DNA of 64,000 nt from Neopararhizobium haloflavum (lineage in GTDB: Bacteria > Pseudomonadota > Alphaproteobacteria > Rhizobiales > Rhizobiaceae), in contig NZ_NWUC01000009.1 in assembly GCF_002750855.1 (NCBI RefSeq), positions 1 through 64,000 on the forward strand, given 5' to 3'. The translations under genes were made by a program, and so were the position numbers. Below are positions 7,489 to 16,869 of this stretch, one piece after another. Positions within the stretch are counted from its first letter, which is position 1; every line of letters starts with the position of its first letter. The notes beneath the pieces are model-generated. The model did no database searches. It was not told the DNA's origin and saw only the letters and a list, made by a program, of their open reading frames with translations.

Positions 7489-8649
7489 TCAGGCTGACGG
7501 ATGCTCGCCGTAGAGCCAATCGAAGTCGGCAGCGAGGTGCTCGGGCGGGCGCAGGGCGAGGACCACGTCCCGTCCAAGACGCAAGGGACCCCTTGCGTGA
7601 TAGGCGAGGCGGTTGACCGCGCCGCGCCGGCGGACTTTATCGATGCGCGGCCTGCGCCTGGCTTCGTAGAGACGAAGTGTCGCCTCTATGCTCCTGGTGG
7701 CGGAGACCTCTGCGATGCATTCGGCCAGTGCCAATGCGTCCTCGATCGCCATCGCCGCGCCCTGCGCCGCATAGGGGGGCATGGCGTGGGCCGCATCGCC
7801 GATCAACACGACCCCGTCATTGCGCCAAGGGCCGTCGGTGACGTCGTAGATCGGCCACGCGCCGAGGTCGGTGCCTGAGGAGAACAATGATCTTATCTCG
7901 CCGTCCCACCTGGAGAACGCTGCTCTCAGCAATGGCAGAGCGGCCGGTTCGCGGCCGGATCCGGCGCAGATTGCCACGAGGTTGATTTCGCCTTGTCGCT
8001 TCATCGGATAGGCGACGAGATGGGCCGATGGACCGAAGAAGACGGTCAGTTCCTCAGGATCGAGCCAGCGCGGGAGTGCCGCATCCTTGAGGGTCATGCG
8101 CATGGCGATGCGCCCGGTCGACCTGGGATTGTTGGCGGGGGCGATAAAGCGGCGCGTGGCGGAGTGCACGCCATCGGCACCGACAATGAGATCAACGCTT
8201 TCGTCGATCGCCGCGGCCACTGCCTCGCGGGGCGATCGCTCTTCACCTTCATGCCATCGACTGTTCATGACGAAGTGGACGAGACCGGACGCTTCGGCCG
8301 CGCCCAGCAGGATGCGCTGCAGATCGGCCCGGTGCAGCACACCATAAGGGGCTCCCCAGCGCCGGCGCGCAAAATCACCCAGCGGCATCTCGGCAATCTG
8401 GCGCCGGTTTCGTCCGGAGGACAATCTTATCCGTGGAGGTTCATGCCAGGCGGCGACAAGTGCCTGCTGCAGGCCGAGCTTGAAAAGACACCGCGAGGCG
8501 TTCGGCGAGAGCTGTATGCCGGCTCCGACTGCCTCGAACCGACTCGTCTTTTCGATCACGGTCGTGCGGATGTCGAGGCGGGCGAGGGCGAGGGCTGTCG
8601 TGAGGCCCGCGATGCCCCCGCCGACGATGGCGACATGCCGGATGGTCAT
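7489..8649 (-). CDS. FAD-dependent aromatic-type monooxygenase
   Basis: A 386-residue flavoprotein of the salicylate/p-hydroxybenzoate hydroxylase class. The Rossmann motif VGGGIAGLTTALALA (about 9-23) ends in the Glu of IEK. The DG motif is seen as VGADGVHSATR, and the second FAD motif as LIGDAAHAMPPYAAQGAAM, all in the normal order. Such enzymes hydroxylate aromatic rings using NAD(P)H and O2; the substrate cannot be told here. It follows the small zinc-finger gene by 15 bases on the same strand, so the two are probably co-transcribed. No aromatic-degradation genes are near, so a role in quinone or secondary metabolism is equally possible. Confidence 0.82.
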   Translation of the reverse strand: MTIRHVAIVGGGIAGLTTALALARLDIRTTVIEKTSRFEAVGAGIQLSPNASRCLFKLGLQQALVAAWHEPPRIRLSSGRNRRQIAEMPLGDFARRRWGAPYGVLHRADLQRILLGAAEASGLVHFVMNSRWHEGEERSPREAVAAAIDESVDLIVGADGVHSATRRFIAPANNPRSTGRIAMRMTLKDAALPRWLDPEELTVFFGPSAHLVAYPMKRQGEINLVAICAGSGREPAALPLLRAAFSRWDGEIRSLFSSGTDLGAWPIYDVTDGPWRNDGVVLIGDAAHAMPPYAAQGAAMAIEDALALAECIAEVSATRSIEATLRLYEARRRPRIDKVRRRGAVNRLAYHARGPLRLGRDVVLALRPPEHLAADFDWLYGEHPSA

Positions 8650-8664
8650 TGCCGATCGATCGGA

Positions 8665-8910
8665 TCAGGCGACGTGACGATCAAACACGGATCCTGCGGG
8701 CCTGGTCTCGGCAGCACCAAGATCCGGATTGAACCGGTAGAGCGTCGAGCAGTAGGGACAGACCTTCTCGCTGTCATCGCCCATGTCGAGAAATTCGTGG
8801 GGGTGGTCGAAGGGCGGCGTGGCGCCGACGCACATGAACTCGCGCACACCGATCTCTATCGCTTCGTGCCCCGCGTCGTTCTGGAAATGAGGAATGCCGT
8901 GACCGGCCAT
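8665..8910 (-). CDS. CHCC-type zinc-finger domain protein
   Basis: An 81-residue protein with the zf-CHCC pattern: FMCVGATPPFDHPHEF then KVCPYCSTLYRF, giving Cys, His and the Cys-x2-Cys ligands. This fold is shared with the mitochondrial complex I subunit NDUFS6; bacterial members are small and mostly uncharacterised. I place the start at the ATG at 8910 (MAGHGIPHF), because CGGAG lies 7 bases ahead; the frame continues to 9006 with Arg/Lys-rich residues that are unlikely to be coding. Upstream member of a two-gene minus-strand unit with the FAD monooxygenase. Confidence 0.8.
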   Translation of the reverse strand: MAGHGIPHFQNDAGHEAIEIGVREFMCVGATPPFDHPHEFLDMGDDSEKVCPYCSTLYRFNPDLGAAETRPAGSVFDRHVA

Positions 8911-9080
8911 GGGAAGGCTCCGTTTGGATGACAATTTGCGCCGGACCTTATAGCGGGGCCGCCGCATTGTGTAGACCCCGGTGCCGTCCTCATCGGCCAC
9001 AAGCACTCTCTCCGCTTTTCACGACCGGGCGCAGCCGTTAGAGGAGGCTCAGTGAAACTTGGCCAGGATCAGGACACGTC

Positions 9081-9863
9081 ATGAATTTCGACCGCATGCC
9101 CATGAAGACTTTCAACGCTGGCGGACTGAACCTTGCCTATATCGAGGACGGACCAGCGGCTGGGCGGCCGGTGGTGCTGGTGCACGGCTTTGCATCGAAT
9201 GCGCATGTCAACTGGGTCTATCCGGGTTGGGTCAAGGTGTTGCGGGAAGCCGGCTACCGCGCCATCGCGCTCGATCATCGCGGCCACGGCGATAGCGACA
9301 AACCGCATGATCCCGAAGCGTACCATCCCCACATCATGGCAAAGGACGTTGCAGCGCTGATCGATCACCTCGGTCTCGGCCAGGCGCATGTGTTCGGCTA
9401 TTCCATGGGAGCGCGAATCTCGGCCTTCCTGGCTCTCGAACGTCCGGAGCTTGTGCGCTCTCTCGTTTTCGGGGGTCTTGGCATGGGCATGATCGAAGGT
9501 GTCGGCGATTGGGCACCAATTGCCGAGGCGCTGAGGGCGCCATCGATCGAAGACGTCGATGATGAGAAAGGCCGCATGTTTCGCTCCTTCGCCGAGCAGA
9601 CAAAAAGCGACCGGGAGGCGCTTGCGGCCTGCATCACGACATCGCGGACCCTGATTGATGCAGACGCGATCTCGAAGCTCGACATGCCGGTTCTGATCGG
9701 TGTGGGAACACGCGACGATATTGCAGGCTCTGCAAAGGGAATGGCGGACCTGCTGCCCAATGCCCGCGCAGTCGATATCCCCAACCGTGACCACATGCTC
9801 GCTGTCGGAGACCGCGTCTTCAAGAAGGCAGTTCTCGACTTTTATGCCGAGATGGATGCCTGA
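9081..9863 (+). CDS. Alpha/beta hydrolase
   Basis: A 260-residue alpha/beta-hydrolase-fold enzyme. The oxyanion motif VLVHGFASN is at 33-40, the nucleophile elbow GYSMG at 106-110 gives Ser108, and the late GTRDD and NRDHM segments supply the likely acid and His. The ALDHRGHGDSDKP segment is typical of esterase/epoxide-hydrolase-like members. The substrate is not predictable. AGGA stands 7 bases ahead of the ATG at 9081; a second in-frame ATG at 9096 is possible. It is monocistronic, with the tRNA-Cys gene about 100 bases downstream. Confidence 0.85.
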   Translation: MNFDRMPMKTFNAGGLNLAYIEDGPAAGRPVVLVHGFASNAHVNWVYPGWVKVLREAGYRAIALDHRGHGDSDKPHDPEAYHPHIMAKDVAALIDHLGLGQAHVFGYSMGARISAFLALERPELVRSLVFGGLGMGMIEGVGDWAPIAEALRAPSIEDVDDEKGRMFRSFAEQTKSDREALAACITTSRTLIDADAISKLDMPVLIGVGTRDDIAGSAKGMADLLPNARAVDIPNRDHMLAVGDRVFKKAVLDFYAEMDA

Positions 9864-9966
9864 CGCCATATGATGCCAGCAAAAACCTGAGGATGGCGGC
9901 CGGCGGACTTGATGTGCGCGCTCATTGCGGCTAAATGCCGAACGTCGCACGGATGAGCGGCAGCGA

Positions 9967-10040
9967 GGCCTCGTGGCGGAGTGGTTACGCAGAGGACTGC
10001 AAATCCTTGTACCCCGGTTCAATTCCGGGCGAGGCCTCCA
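9967..10040 (+). tRNA. tRNA-Cys (GCA)
   Basis: A complete 74-base cloverleaf. Acceptor arms GGCCTCG and CGAGGCC pair fully, the anticodon loop CTGCAAA carries GCA at 9999-10001, the T-loop reads GGTTCAATTCC, and CCA is encoded at 10038-10040. The discriminator is T, the usual tRNA-Cys identity base. Confidence 0.97.
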
Positions 10041-10163
10041 AACATTCCCTGAATAAAGACTGGTAGCGATGACGGGACACTCGGGTGTTCAAATCGGCTC
10101 GATCGCGCTTGAAACCGTGCGGCGCCCGGCCTATCAGACAGTCAACGCACGGGGAATTGGCTC

Positions 10164-10838
10164 ATGACCACAGATTTCAAGACAGCGCGCGCCAGGATGG
10201 TCGACAATCAGATCCGGACGATGGACGTGACGTCGCATCCGGTGCTTGACGCATTTGGCGATGTGCCGCGCGAAGCTTTCGTGCCCGAGCATCTGCGCGA
10301 TCTTGCCTATATCGACGAGGATATCCAGATCGCGCCGGCTGGCGAAAGCGCACCGGCACGCTACGTCATGGAGCCGGCCCCGCTCGCCAAGCTCGTGCAG
10401 CTTGCCGATATCAGAGCAAGCGACGTGGTCCTGGAGATCGGTTGCGGGACCGGCTACGGTTCGGCCATCCTGTCGCAGTTGGCGAGTTCGGTCGTGGCAC
10501 TCGAAAGCGATGCCGCCCTGGCAGCCAAGGCAGGCGAAACGCTTTCCGAACTTGGCTGTGACAACGTCGTTGTCGTGCAAGGCCCATTGGCTGAAGGCTA
10601 CGCTGACGAAGCGCCCTACGACGCGATCGTCTTTTCCGGTGCCGTGGAATATGTGCCGCAAGTGATTCTCGATCAGCTGCGCGAGGGCGGGCGACTGGTC
10701 GTCGTCGAAGGGGCGGGCAATGCTTCGCGCGCCAAGCTCTATCTTCGCGACGGCGAGACGACGTCGCCGCGTGCGATCTTCAACACGGCGGTCCGCATGC
10801 TGCCGGGGTTTGAGCTGTCGAAAGAGTTTGTTTTTTAA
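10164..10838 (+). CDS. Protein-L-isoaspartate O-methyltransferase family protein
   Basis: A 224-residue SAM-dependent methyltransferase of the PCMT family. The N-terminal helix has ARARMVDNQIRTMDVT, where enzymes of this group recognise the substrate, followed by PREAFVPEHLRDLAYID and the SAM motif VLEIGCGTGYGSAIL at about 89-103. True Pcm repairs isoaspartyl residues in aged proteins. The rhizobial version next to tolC is a diverged paralogue whose activity is not proven, so I give no symbol. The order tRNA-Cys, pcm-like, tolC, popZ, valS is conserved in the group. Confidence 0.83.
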   Translation: MTTDFKTARARMVDNQIRTMDVTSHPVLDAFGDVPREAFVPEHLRDLAYIDEDIQIAPAGESAPARYVMEPAPLAKLVQLADIRASDVVLEIGCGTGYGSAILSQLASSVVALESDAALAAKAGETLSELGCDNVVVVQGPLAEGYADEAPYDAIVFSGAVEYVPQVILDQLREGGRLVVVEGAGNASRAKLYLRDGETTSPRAIFNTAVRMLPGFELSKEFVF

Positions 10839-11039
10839 GGCAGAAGTTCAGCTTGCAACGGTGCGTATTGCGCGTGATACGGGCTGTTGCGTGGCCGCAA
10901 CGTCGGCAACCAGACTTCGTTGAAGCTTCAGCAATACCTTGTGCATATCCTTGGGTGGGGTGCATAAGCAGACTGTGGTTCTACGTTGGTTCGCATTCTC
11001 GCAGCGAGCTGCCTTTGTGAATCAATCAGGAGATCGAGT

Positions 11040-12392
11040 ATGAGACGAATTCGTGCGGCGCTGTTGGCCTTTGCTGTCGTGCCGCTATTCATCGCCGCGC
11101 CGGGGGAAGCGCGAGCCGAATCGATCCTGGGGGCAATGTCGCAGGCCTATGACAACAATCCCGACCTGAACGCCGCGCGCGCTGGTCTCAGGGCAACAGA
11201 CGAGGGGGTGGCGATCGCGAAATCGGGATACCGCCCTACGATCGGCGCCCAGCTCGACTATACCGCGACACAGACGAACCCCGACGTCGCAACCGATGAC
11301 GGTGTGGACGCGGCGCTGGGCGTCTCGATCAACCAGACCCTTTTTGACGGCTTTCAGACGCGCAATGCTGTTCTCGGAGCGCAATCCGACGTCTTCGCCG
11401 GCCAGGAGCAGCTGCGCGATACGGAACAGGAAATCCTGCTTTCCGCCGTCCAGGCCTTCATGAACGTGGTGCGCGACCGCCAGATCGTGCAAATCCGCCG
11501 CCAGAACCTCGACTTCCTCAATGAGCAGCTTAACGCGGCGCAGGCGCGGTTCGACGTCGGTGAGGGGACGCGTACGGACGTGAGCCAGGCGCGCGCGCAG
11601 CTTGCTGCATCCGAGGCGGGCCTCGTGGCCGCGTCGGCGCAGTTGAAGTCATCCGAGGCGGTCTATTTCCAGATCGTCGGCAACGCTCCTCCGAGTTCGC
11701 TGACGCCATCCTCCGCGTCCAGCCAGTTGCTGCCCAATTCGCTGGAAAGCGCGATCACCATCGGCCTGGCTGAGCACCCGCTCGTGAAGTCTTCCCAATA
11801 CGCCATGAATGCGGCGGACTTTGCCGTCAAGGAAGCGGAAGGCTCGCTGCTGCCCGGCGTCACGGTCAGCGGCTCGTTCGGCCGGGATCTGCAGACTGGC
11901 GGAACACAGGCAACCGTGGGCGCGCAACTCTCCGTGCCAATCTACCAGGGCGGGGCAGCATCGGCCCGCGTGCGTCAGAGCAAGGAGCTGCTTGGCCAGG
12001 CGCGCATCAACGTCGATGTCGCGCGCAACACGCTGCGCGAGGCAATCGTCACCTCCTGGACCCAGCTGGAAGCGTCGCGCGCCGCGATTTCGGCGAACCG
12101 CGCTCAGCTTGATGCATCCAATCTGGCGCTCTCCGGTGTCATCGAAGAGCGTGACGTTGGCCAGCGGACGACCCTCGACGTGCTCAACGCGCAGCAGGAC
12201 GTACTCAATGCGCGGGAAACCCTCGTGCAATCCGAGCGCGATTCGATCGTGGCAAGTTATGCTGTCCTCAGCACGACGGGCCGGCTTCTGGTCAACCGAC
12301 TTGGCCTGCAGGTCGCCGAGTACCGCCCGGAGGTTCACTACGAGGCAGTCAAGGACAAGTGGTACGGGCTGCGCACGATCGACGGCCGGTGA
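11040..12392 (+). CDS. tolC: TolC family outer membrane efflux/secretion channel
   Basis: A 450-residue outer-membrane protein. The signal peptide MRRIRAALLAFAVVPLF... ends near AEA/RAES at residue 25. Two internal repeats of the outer membrane efflux protein type follow: QAYDNNPDLNAARAGLRATDEG at the start, and the second repeat around the AEHPLVKSSQYAMNAADFAVKEA region. As a trimer it would connect inner-membrane type I secretion and RND pumps to the outside. The frame is open from a TTG at 10986, but AGGAGA before the ATG at 11040 decides the start. A strong terminator follows at 12425. Confidence 0.9.
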   Translation: MRRIRAALLAFAVVPLFIAAPGEARAESILGAMSQAYDNNPDLNAARAGLRATDEGVAIAKSGYRPTIGAQLDYTATQTNPDVATDDGVDAALGVSINQTLFDGFQTRNAVLGAQSDVFAGQEQLRDTEQEILLSAVQAFMNVVRDRQIVQIRRQNLDFLNEQLNAAQARFDVGEGTRTDVSQARAQLAASEAGLVAASAQLKSSEAVYFQIVGNAPPSSLTPSSASSQLLPNSLESAITIGLAEHPLVKSSQYAMNAADFAVKEAEGSLLPGVTVSGSFGRDLQTGGTQATVGAQLSVPIYQGGAASARVRQSKELLGQARINVDVARNTLREAIVTSWTQLEASRAAISANRAQLDASNLALSGVIEERDVGQRTTLDVLNAQQDVLNARETLVQSERDSIVASYAVLSTTGRLLVNRLGLQVAEYRPEVHYEAVKDKWYGLRTIDGR

Positions 12393-12424
12393 CGCTGCAT
12401 TTCCGATCGTAAGAATTTCTGTGC

Positions 12425-12460
12425 ATCCCCCGTACCCCTTGGGTGCGGGGGATTCTTTTT
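12425..12460 (+). terminator. Intrinsic terminator of tolC
   Basis: ATCCCCCGTACCC pairs with GGGTGCGGGGGAT (13 bp, one G-U) around a 3-base loop and is followed by TCTTTTT. It is one of the clearest terminators in the window. Confidence 0.9.
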
Positions 12461-12546
12461 GTGCCATCAATCTCTTATCATTGGACGAATGATTCGACGG
12501 GCCGGTTGGTGAACAGTCGCCCCGATGCAGGCAGAGGCACAGTCCC

Positions 12547-13401
12547 ATGGCACAGACGAGCAGTGCGGCGCGCGAACCGACGATGGAGGAAATCCTGGCG
12601 TCGATACGCCGGATCATCGAGAGCAACGACACTGCCGCTTCAGAACCGGAACCGCGGCCGCAACTGGCAAGCGTGCCTCTCGAAACAGAGCCGGCGCAGG
12701 CCGCCGTGTTGGAAGCCGCGCCGGAACCGGCGTTCGAAGAACCAGATCCACTGCCCGAGCCGCAAGATGAGCGCGGCGCGCCTGTCCCCAGCCCGACGCG
12801 GGCCATATCGCTTGCAGACGTCGCTGCACGTTTGCGCGGCAATGCCGAGACCAGTGCCGGCCGAAGCGATCCGGTCGCTGTTGCAGCGGCAAACGATGTT
12901 GCCGCGGCAAACGACACGCGCTCAGTGGCCGAGACAGGGCGGGACGATGCTGTCGATGAGCTCGACGCGATCGAGCCGGTCGTGGCCGAGATGGTCGCAG
13001 CGCAATTGTCGACGCCATCCTGGCAGGACGAGCCGGAAATGGACGCGTCGGAACCAGCCGAGCAACCAGATGTCGAGCCTGCAGCCCCGTTCGCCGCAAC
13101 CAGCCCTTCGTACGCTGAAACGGCTGCGGTGACGGAGGAGACGGCACCCCGGCAGCCAGAGCCGATCTCTTCTGCGGCGGATCAGGCGCTGGTCTCCCAC
13201 GAGACGGGCGCGAAGGTCGCCGCTGCATTCGATGATCTCAATTCGGCAATGGCGAGCGGCCAGATGCGGTCCTTCGACGACATCGCCCAGGATTTGCTCC
13301 GTCCCATGCTGCGTGACTGGCTCGATGACAATCTCCCGACGCTTGTCGAGCGGCTGGTGCGCGAAGAGATCGAACGCGTTGCGCGTGGCAGCCGGCGCTG
13401 A
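12547..13401 (+). CDS. popZ: Polar organising protein (DUF2497 family)
   Basis: A 284-residue PopZ-like protein. The conserved N-terminal helix TMEEILASIRRIIES (about 13-27) recruits client proteins, and the conserved C-terminal segment MRSFDDIAQDLLRPMLRDWL... LVERLVREEIERVARG (about 237-280) drives oligomerisation. Between them lie about 200 residues rich in Pro, Glu and Ala, a disordered spacer. PopZ forms a polar matrix that anchors the chromosome origin and polar growth factors. The spacer is longer than in Caulobacter PopZ (whole protein about 177 residues), which is usual in Hyphomicrobiales. It lies directly upstream of valS. Confidence 0.87.
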   Translation: MAQTSSAAREPTMEEILASIRRIIESNDTAASEPEPRPQLASVPLETEPAQAAVLEAAPEPAFEEPDPLPEPQDERGAPVPSPTRAISLADVAARLRGNAETSAGRSDPVAVAAANDVAAANDTRSVAETGRDDAVDELDAIEPVVAEMVAAQLSTPSWQDEPEMDASEPAEQPDVEPAAPFAATSPSYAETAAVTEETAPRQPEPISSAADQALVSHETGAKVAAAFDDLNSAMASGQMRSFDDIAQDLLRPMLRDWLDDNLPTLVERLVREEIERVARGSRR

Positions 13402-13541
13402 TCACGCGCGGTTCCTTTCCTCAGGTCGGCGTTTTTGAACGAGACGCGTCGACGGTTGCGCCTGCAACCGCCGCAGTTGACTTGGCTGCGGTCATCCGGT
13501 TTACACCGCCTTCGACAGTATCCTGACAAAGCGGCGTATCC

Positions 13542-16448
13542 ATGCTCGACAAGACCTATGACGCGCGGGCCATCGAGCCCAAGATCACACAGCGCTGGGA
13601 GGCCGATGGCGCCTTCAAGGCCGGCGCCGGGGCGAAGGACGGGGCGGAACCCTACACCATCGTCATACCGCCGCCGAACGTCACCGGCTCCTTGCACATG
13701 GGCCATGCGCTCAACAACACGCTGCAGGATATTCTCATCCGCTTCGAGCGCATGCGCGGAAAGAATGTGCTCTGGCAGCCCGGCATGGATCATGCGGGGA
13801 TTGCCACGCAGATGGTCGTCGAGCGCCAGTTGATGGAGCGCCAGGAGCCCGGCCGTCGCGAGATGGGGCGCGAGGCCTTCGTCGAGCGGGTCTGGGACTG
13901 GAAGGACGAGTCGGGCGGCATGATCATGAATCAGTTGAAGCGCCTCGGTGCTTCAGCCGACTTCTCGCGCGAACGCTTCACCATGGACGAGGGGCTGTCG
14001 AAGGCTGTCCTGGAAGTCTTCGTCACGCTCTACAAGGAAGGCCTCATCTATCGCGGGAAACGGCTCGTCAACTGGGATCCGAAATTCGAGACCGCGATCT
14101 CCGATCTAGAGGTCGAGAATCGCGATGTCGACGGCCATATGTGGCATTTCAAGTACCCGCTGGCTGCCGGCGAAACCTATGAGTATGTCGAGAAGGATGC
14201 CGATGGGAACGTCGTCTTCCAGGAGACGCGCGACTATATCTCGATCGCGACGACGCGTCCGGAGACGATGCTGGGGGATGGAGCCGTTGCCGTTCACCCC
14301 TCCGACGAACGCTATGCTCCGATTATCGGAAAGCTGTGCGAAATTCCGGTCGGACCCAAGGAGCATCGCCGCTTGATCCCGATCATCCGGGACGAATATC
14401 CCGATCCCGATTTCGGGTCCGGCGCCGTCAAGATCACCGGCGCGCACGATTTCAACGACTACGCCGTCGCCAAACGCAACGGAATTCCGCTCTATCGGCT
14501 GATGGACCTCACGGCGGCGATGCGGGCGGATGGCGAAGACTATGCCACTTGCGCTGCGCAAGCTGCCGAGATTGTCCGATCGGGCGACCTGCCGGATGAG
14601 GCAACTGTCGACGCGATCAACCTGGTGCCTGATTCCTACCGCGGGCTGGACCGCTATGCGGCGCGCGAAAAGATCGTCGCTGAGATCAACGCCGAGGGCC
14701 TGGCTGTCATGGCAGGCGGGCCGGACGGAGAGGCCATACCCTTCGTCGAGACGCGAAAGATCACGCAGCCTTTCGGGGATCGTTCCGGTGTCGTCATCGA
14801 GCCGATGTTGACGGACCAATGGTTCGCCGACGCGGCAACGCTGGCAAAGCCTGCGATTGCGTCGGTGCGCGAAGGGCACACCAACTTCGTCCCGAAGAAC
14901 TGGGAAAAGACCTACTTCGAGTGGATGGAGAACATCCAGCCTTGGTGCATCTCACGCCAACTCTGGTGGGGTCATCAAATTCCGGCATGGTACGGGCCGG
15001 ATGGGACTGTTTTCGTCGAAAAGAGCGAAGAGGAAGCGCTTCACGCCGCCATCCAGCACTACATTTCGCACGAGGGTCCATGGAAGGCCTGGGTCGAGGA
15101 GCGGCTGGAGAATTTCCAGCCCGGCGAATTGCTGACGCGCGATGAGGATGTGCTCGATACCTGGTTCTCATCAGCGCTGTGGCCGTTCTCCACGCTCGGC
15201 TGGCCGGACAAGACGCCTGAACTCGACACCTACTACCAGACCGACGTTCTGGTTACCGGCTTTGACATCATTTTCTTCTGGGTTGCCCGGATGATGATGA
15301 TGGGTCTTCACTTCATGCATGAAGAGCCGTTCCACACTGTCTACGTGCACGCACTCGTGCGGGACAAGAACGGTGCCAAGATGTCGAAGTCCAAGGGTAA
15401 CGTCATCGACCCGCTGGAGCTGATCGACGAATATGGCGCGGACGCATTGCGCTTCACGCTTGCCATCATGGCGGCGCAGGGCCGCGACGTGAAGCTGGAC
15501 CCGGCACGGATCGCCGGTTACCGCAACTTCGGGACCAAGCTCTGGAACGCAACGCGCTTTGCGGAAATGAACGGTGTCGTCCATGGCACGGACTTCGATC
15601 CGTCGGCGGCGACGCTTCCCGTCAATCGGTGGATATTGACCGAACTGACCCGCACTGAGCAGGAAATGACCCGGGCGATCGAGGAGTACAGGTTCAACGA
15701 AGCAGCGGGCAGTGCCTATCGTTTCGTGTGGAACCAGGTCTGCGACTGGTATCTCGAGCTGTTGAAACCGATCTTCAACGGCGCGGACGAGGCGGCCAAG
15801 GACGAGGCTCAACGCTGCGCAGGGTATATTCTCGACAACATCTATCGGCTCCTCCATCCGTTCATGCCATTCATGACCGAGGAGCTTTGGGGGCACACGG
15901 CCGCCGCGCGCGGGCGTGATCAATTGCTCTGTCACGCCGGCTGGCCGAGGACCGATTTCGAGGATCGCGAAGCGGCCGACGAGACGAATTGGCTTGTTGA
16001 GGTCGTGTCCGGCATTCGCTCCGCGCGCGCGGAGATGAACGTGCCACCGGCGGCGACCGCGCCCCTTATCGTCGTCGGCGCAGACGATACGACGCGGACA
16101 CGGCTGGATCGACATGCGGACGCATTCTCACGGCTCGCTCGGGTGGAGACCATCCTCCATGCCGATGATGCACCGCGCGGCTCGGCACAGATCGTTTCCG
16201 GAAACGCCACATACTGTCTGCCGCTCGGGCAACTGATCGATCTTGATGCCGAGCGCGCACGCATCGACAAGGCGATCGCCAAGCTTGATCAGGACCTGGA
16301 CAAGATCGACCGGAAGCTCGGCAATCCGAAATTCGTCGCCAATGCCAACCCTGATGTCGTCGAGGCGGAGCGGGAAAAGCGAAGCGAACTGGAGGTGCGC
16401 CGCAACCAGCTCACGACGGCGCGCCAGAGATTGGACGAAGCAGTCTGA
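13542..16448 (+). CDS. valS: Valyl-tRNA synthetase
   Basis: A 968-residue class I aminoacyl-tRNA synthetase charging tRNA-Val. PPPNVTGSLHMGHAL carries the HIGH-type motif (HMGH at 52-55) and KMSKSKGN lies at 613-620. The editing (CP1) domain occupies about 190-440, with TTRPETMLGD at its entry. The C-terminal part ends in a Lys/Arg/Asp-rich coiled coil (AKLDQDLDKIDRKL...), the tRNA-binding arm of bacterial ValRS. Full length and intact. The CP1 linker holds an insert (LTAAMRADGEDYATCAAQA) common in the alphaproteobacterial type. Confidence 0.96.
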   Translation: MLDKTYDARAIEPKITQRWEADGAFKAGAGAKDGAEPYTIVIPPPNVTGSLHMGHALNNTLQDILIRFERMRGKNVLWQPGMDHAGIATQMVVERQLMERQEPGRREMGREAFVERVWDWKDESGGMIMNQLKRLGASADFSRERFTMDEGLSKAVLEVFVTLYKEGLIYRGKRLVNWDPKFETAISDLEVENRDVDGHMWHFKYPLAAGETYEYVEKDADGNVVFQETRDYISIATTRPETMLGDGAVAVHPSDERYAPIIGKLCEIPVGPKEHRRLIPIIRDEYPDPDFGSGAVKITGAHDFNDYAVAKRNGIPLYRLMDLTAAMRADGEDYATCAAQAAEIVRSGDLPDEATVDAINLVPDSYRGLDRYAAREKIVAEINAEGLAVMAGGPDGEAIPFVETRKITQPFGDRSGVVIEPMLTDQWFADAATLAKPAIASVREGHTNFVPKNWEKTYFEWMENIQPWCISRQLWWGHQIPAWYGPDGTVFVEKSEEEALHAAIQHYISHEGPWKAWVEERLENFQPGELLTRDEDVLDTWFSSALWPFSTLGWPDKTPELDTYYQTDVLVTGFDIIFFWVARMMMMGLHFMHEEPFHTVYVHALVRDKNGAKMSKSKGNVIDPLELIDEYGADALRFTLAIMAAQGRDVKLDPARIAGYRNFGTKLWNATRFAEMNGVVHGTDFDPSAATLPVNRWILTELTRTEQEMTRAIEEYRFNEAAGSAYRFVWNQVCDWYLELLKPIFNGADEAAKDEAQRCAGYILDNIYRLLHPFMPFMTEELWGHTAAARGRDQLLCHAGWPRTDFEDREAADETNWLVEVVSGIRSARAEMNVPPAATAPLIVVGADDTTRTRLDRHADAFSRLARVETILHADDAPRGSAQIVSGNATYCLPLGQLIDLDAERARIDKAIAKLDQDLDKIDRKLGNPKFVANANPDVVEAEREKRSELEVRRNQLTTARQRLDEAV

Positions 16449-16869
16449 CCAACGCCGAAGGGCCTTTTGGGCGATCGCCGCATGGCGGTCGCGTCCTGTC
16501 CCGAATCGAGATGGCGGCTTTCAAAGGGGTCCATACGATTGCTTGCGGCAAGCCGTCGATCACCGGATGAGCAAGTGACGTAAGGACAGATTACGTCAGG
16601 TTCAGCCGAGCCGGTGTCTTTTGCGGCAATTGTGACAGTTCCGCAACAAATGCCTCTATTGTGGCGAAAATTGCGCGATATTGGGGCCGGAATGCCTCGA
16701 TCGAGAGACAGATCACGTCAATCCTTTCGAAAACCGGTCCATACCCCGCCATTCATCAGGCCTTGCCGGGAGCGCCGCAGGCGTTGCGTCGCGAGCCGCA
16801 CTTGCGATCTGTTAGGAAGTTGCTACCCACAATGTCAGGATGAAGACTTTGCTCAGGGGAGGGAACTCG
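16449..16869. other. valS to fadL-type intergenic region
   Basis: About 420 bases with no supportable gene. It holds a stem-loop at 16471-16492 (9 bp, one G-U, no T run), the perfect inverted repeat at 16576-16598, and a relatively AT-rich stretch at 16610-16680 that may be the promoter of the downstream porin gene. Confidence 0.7.
16576..16598. promoter_or_regulatory. Perfect inverted repeat, candidate operator
   Basis: TGACGTAA and TTACGTCA are separated by 7 bases (GGACAGA). The arms are perfect and there is no T run, so this looks like a dimeric repressor site rather than a terminator. It lies about 270 bases ahead of the FadL-type gene. Confidence 0.55.

Noticed and set aside
16471-16492. 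9-bp stem-loop after valS as a terminator
   Set aside because: There is no T run on the plus strand and one G-U pair; it may only be a 3' stabilising structure, so I list it within the intergenic entry only.
16659-16669. TTGTGGCGAAA shared (inverted) with 56054-56064 upstream of ntrY
   Set aside because: An 11-base match between two intergenic regions is expected several times by chance in a window of this size; no third copy or symmetry was seen.
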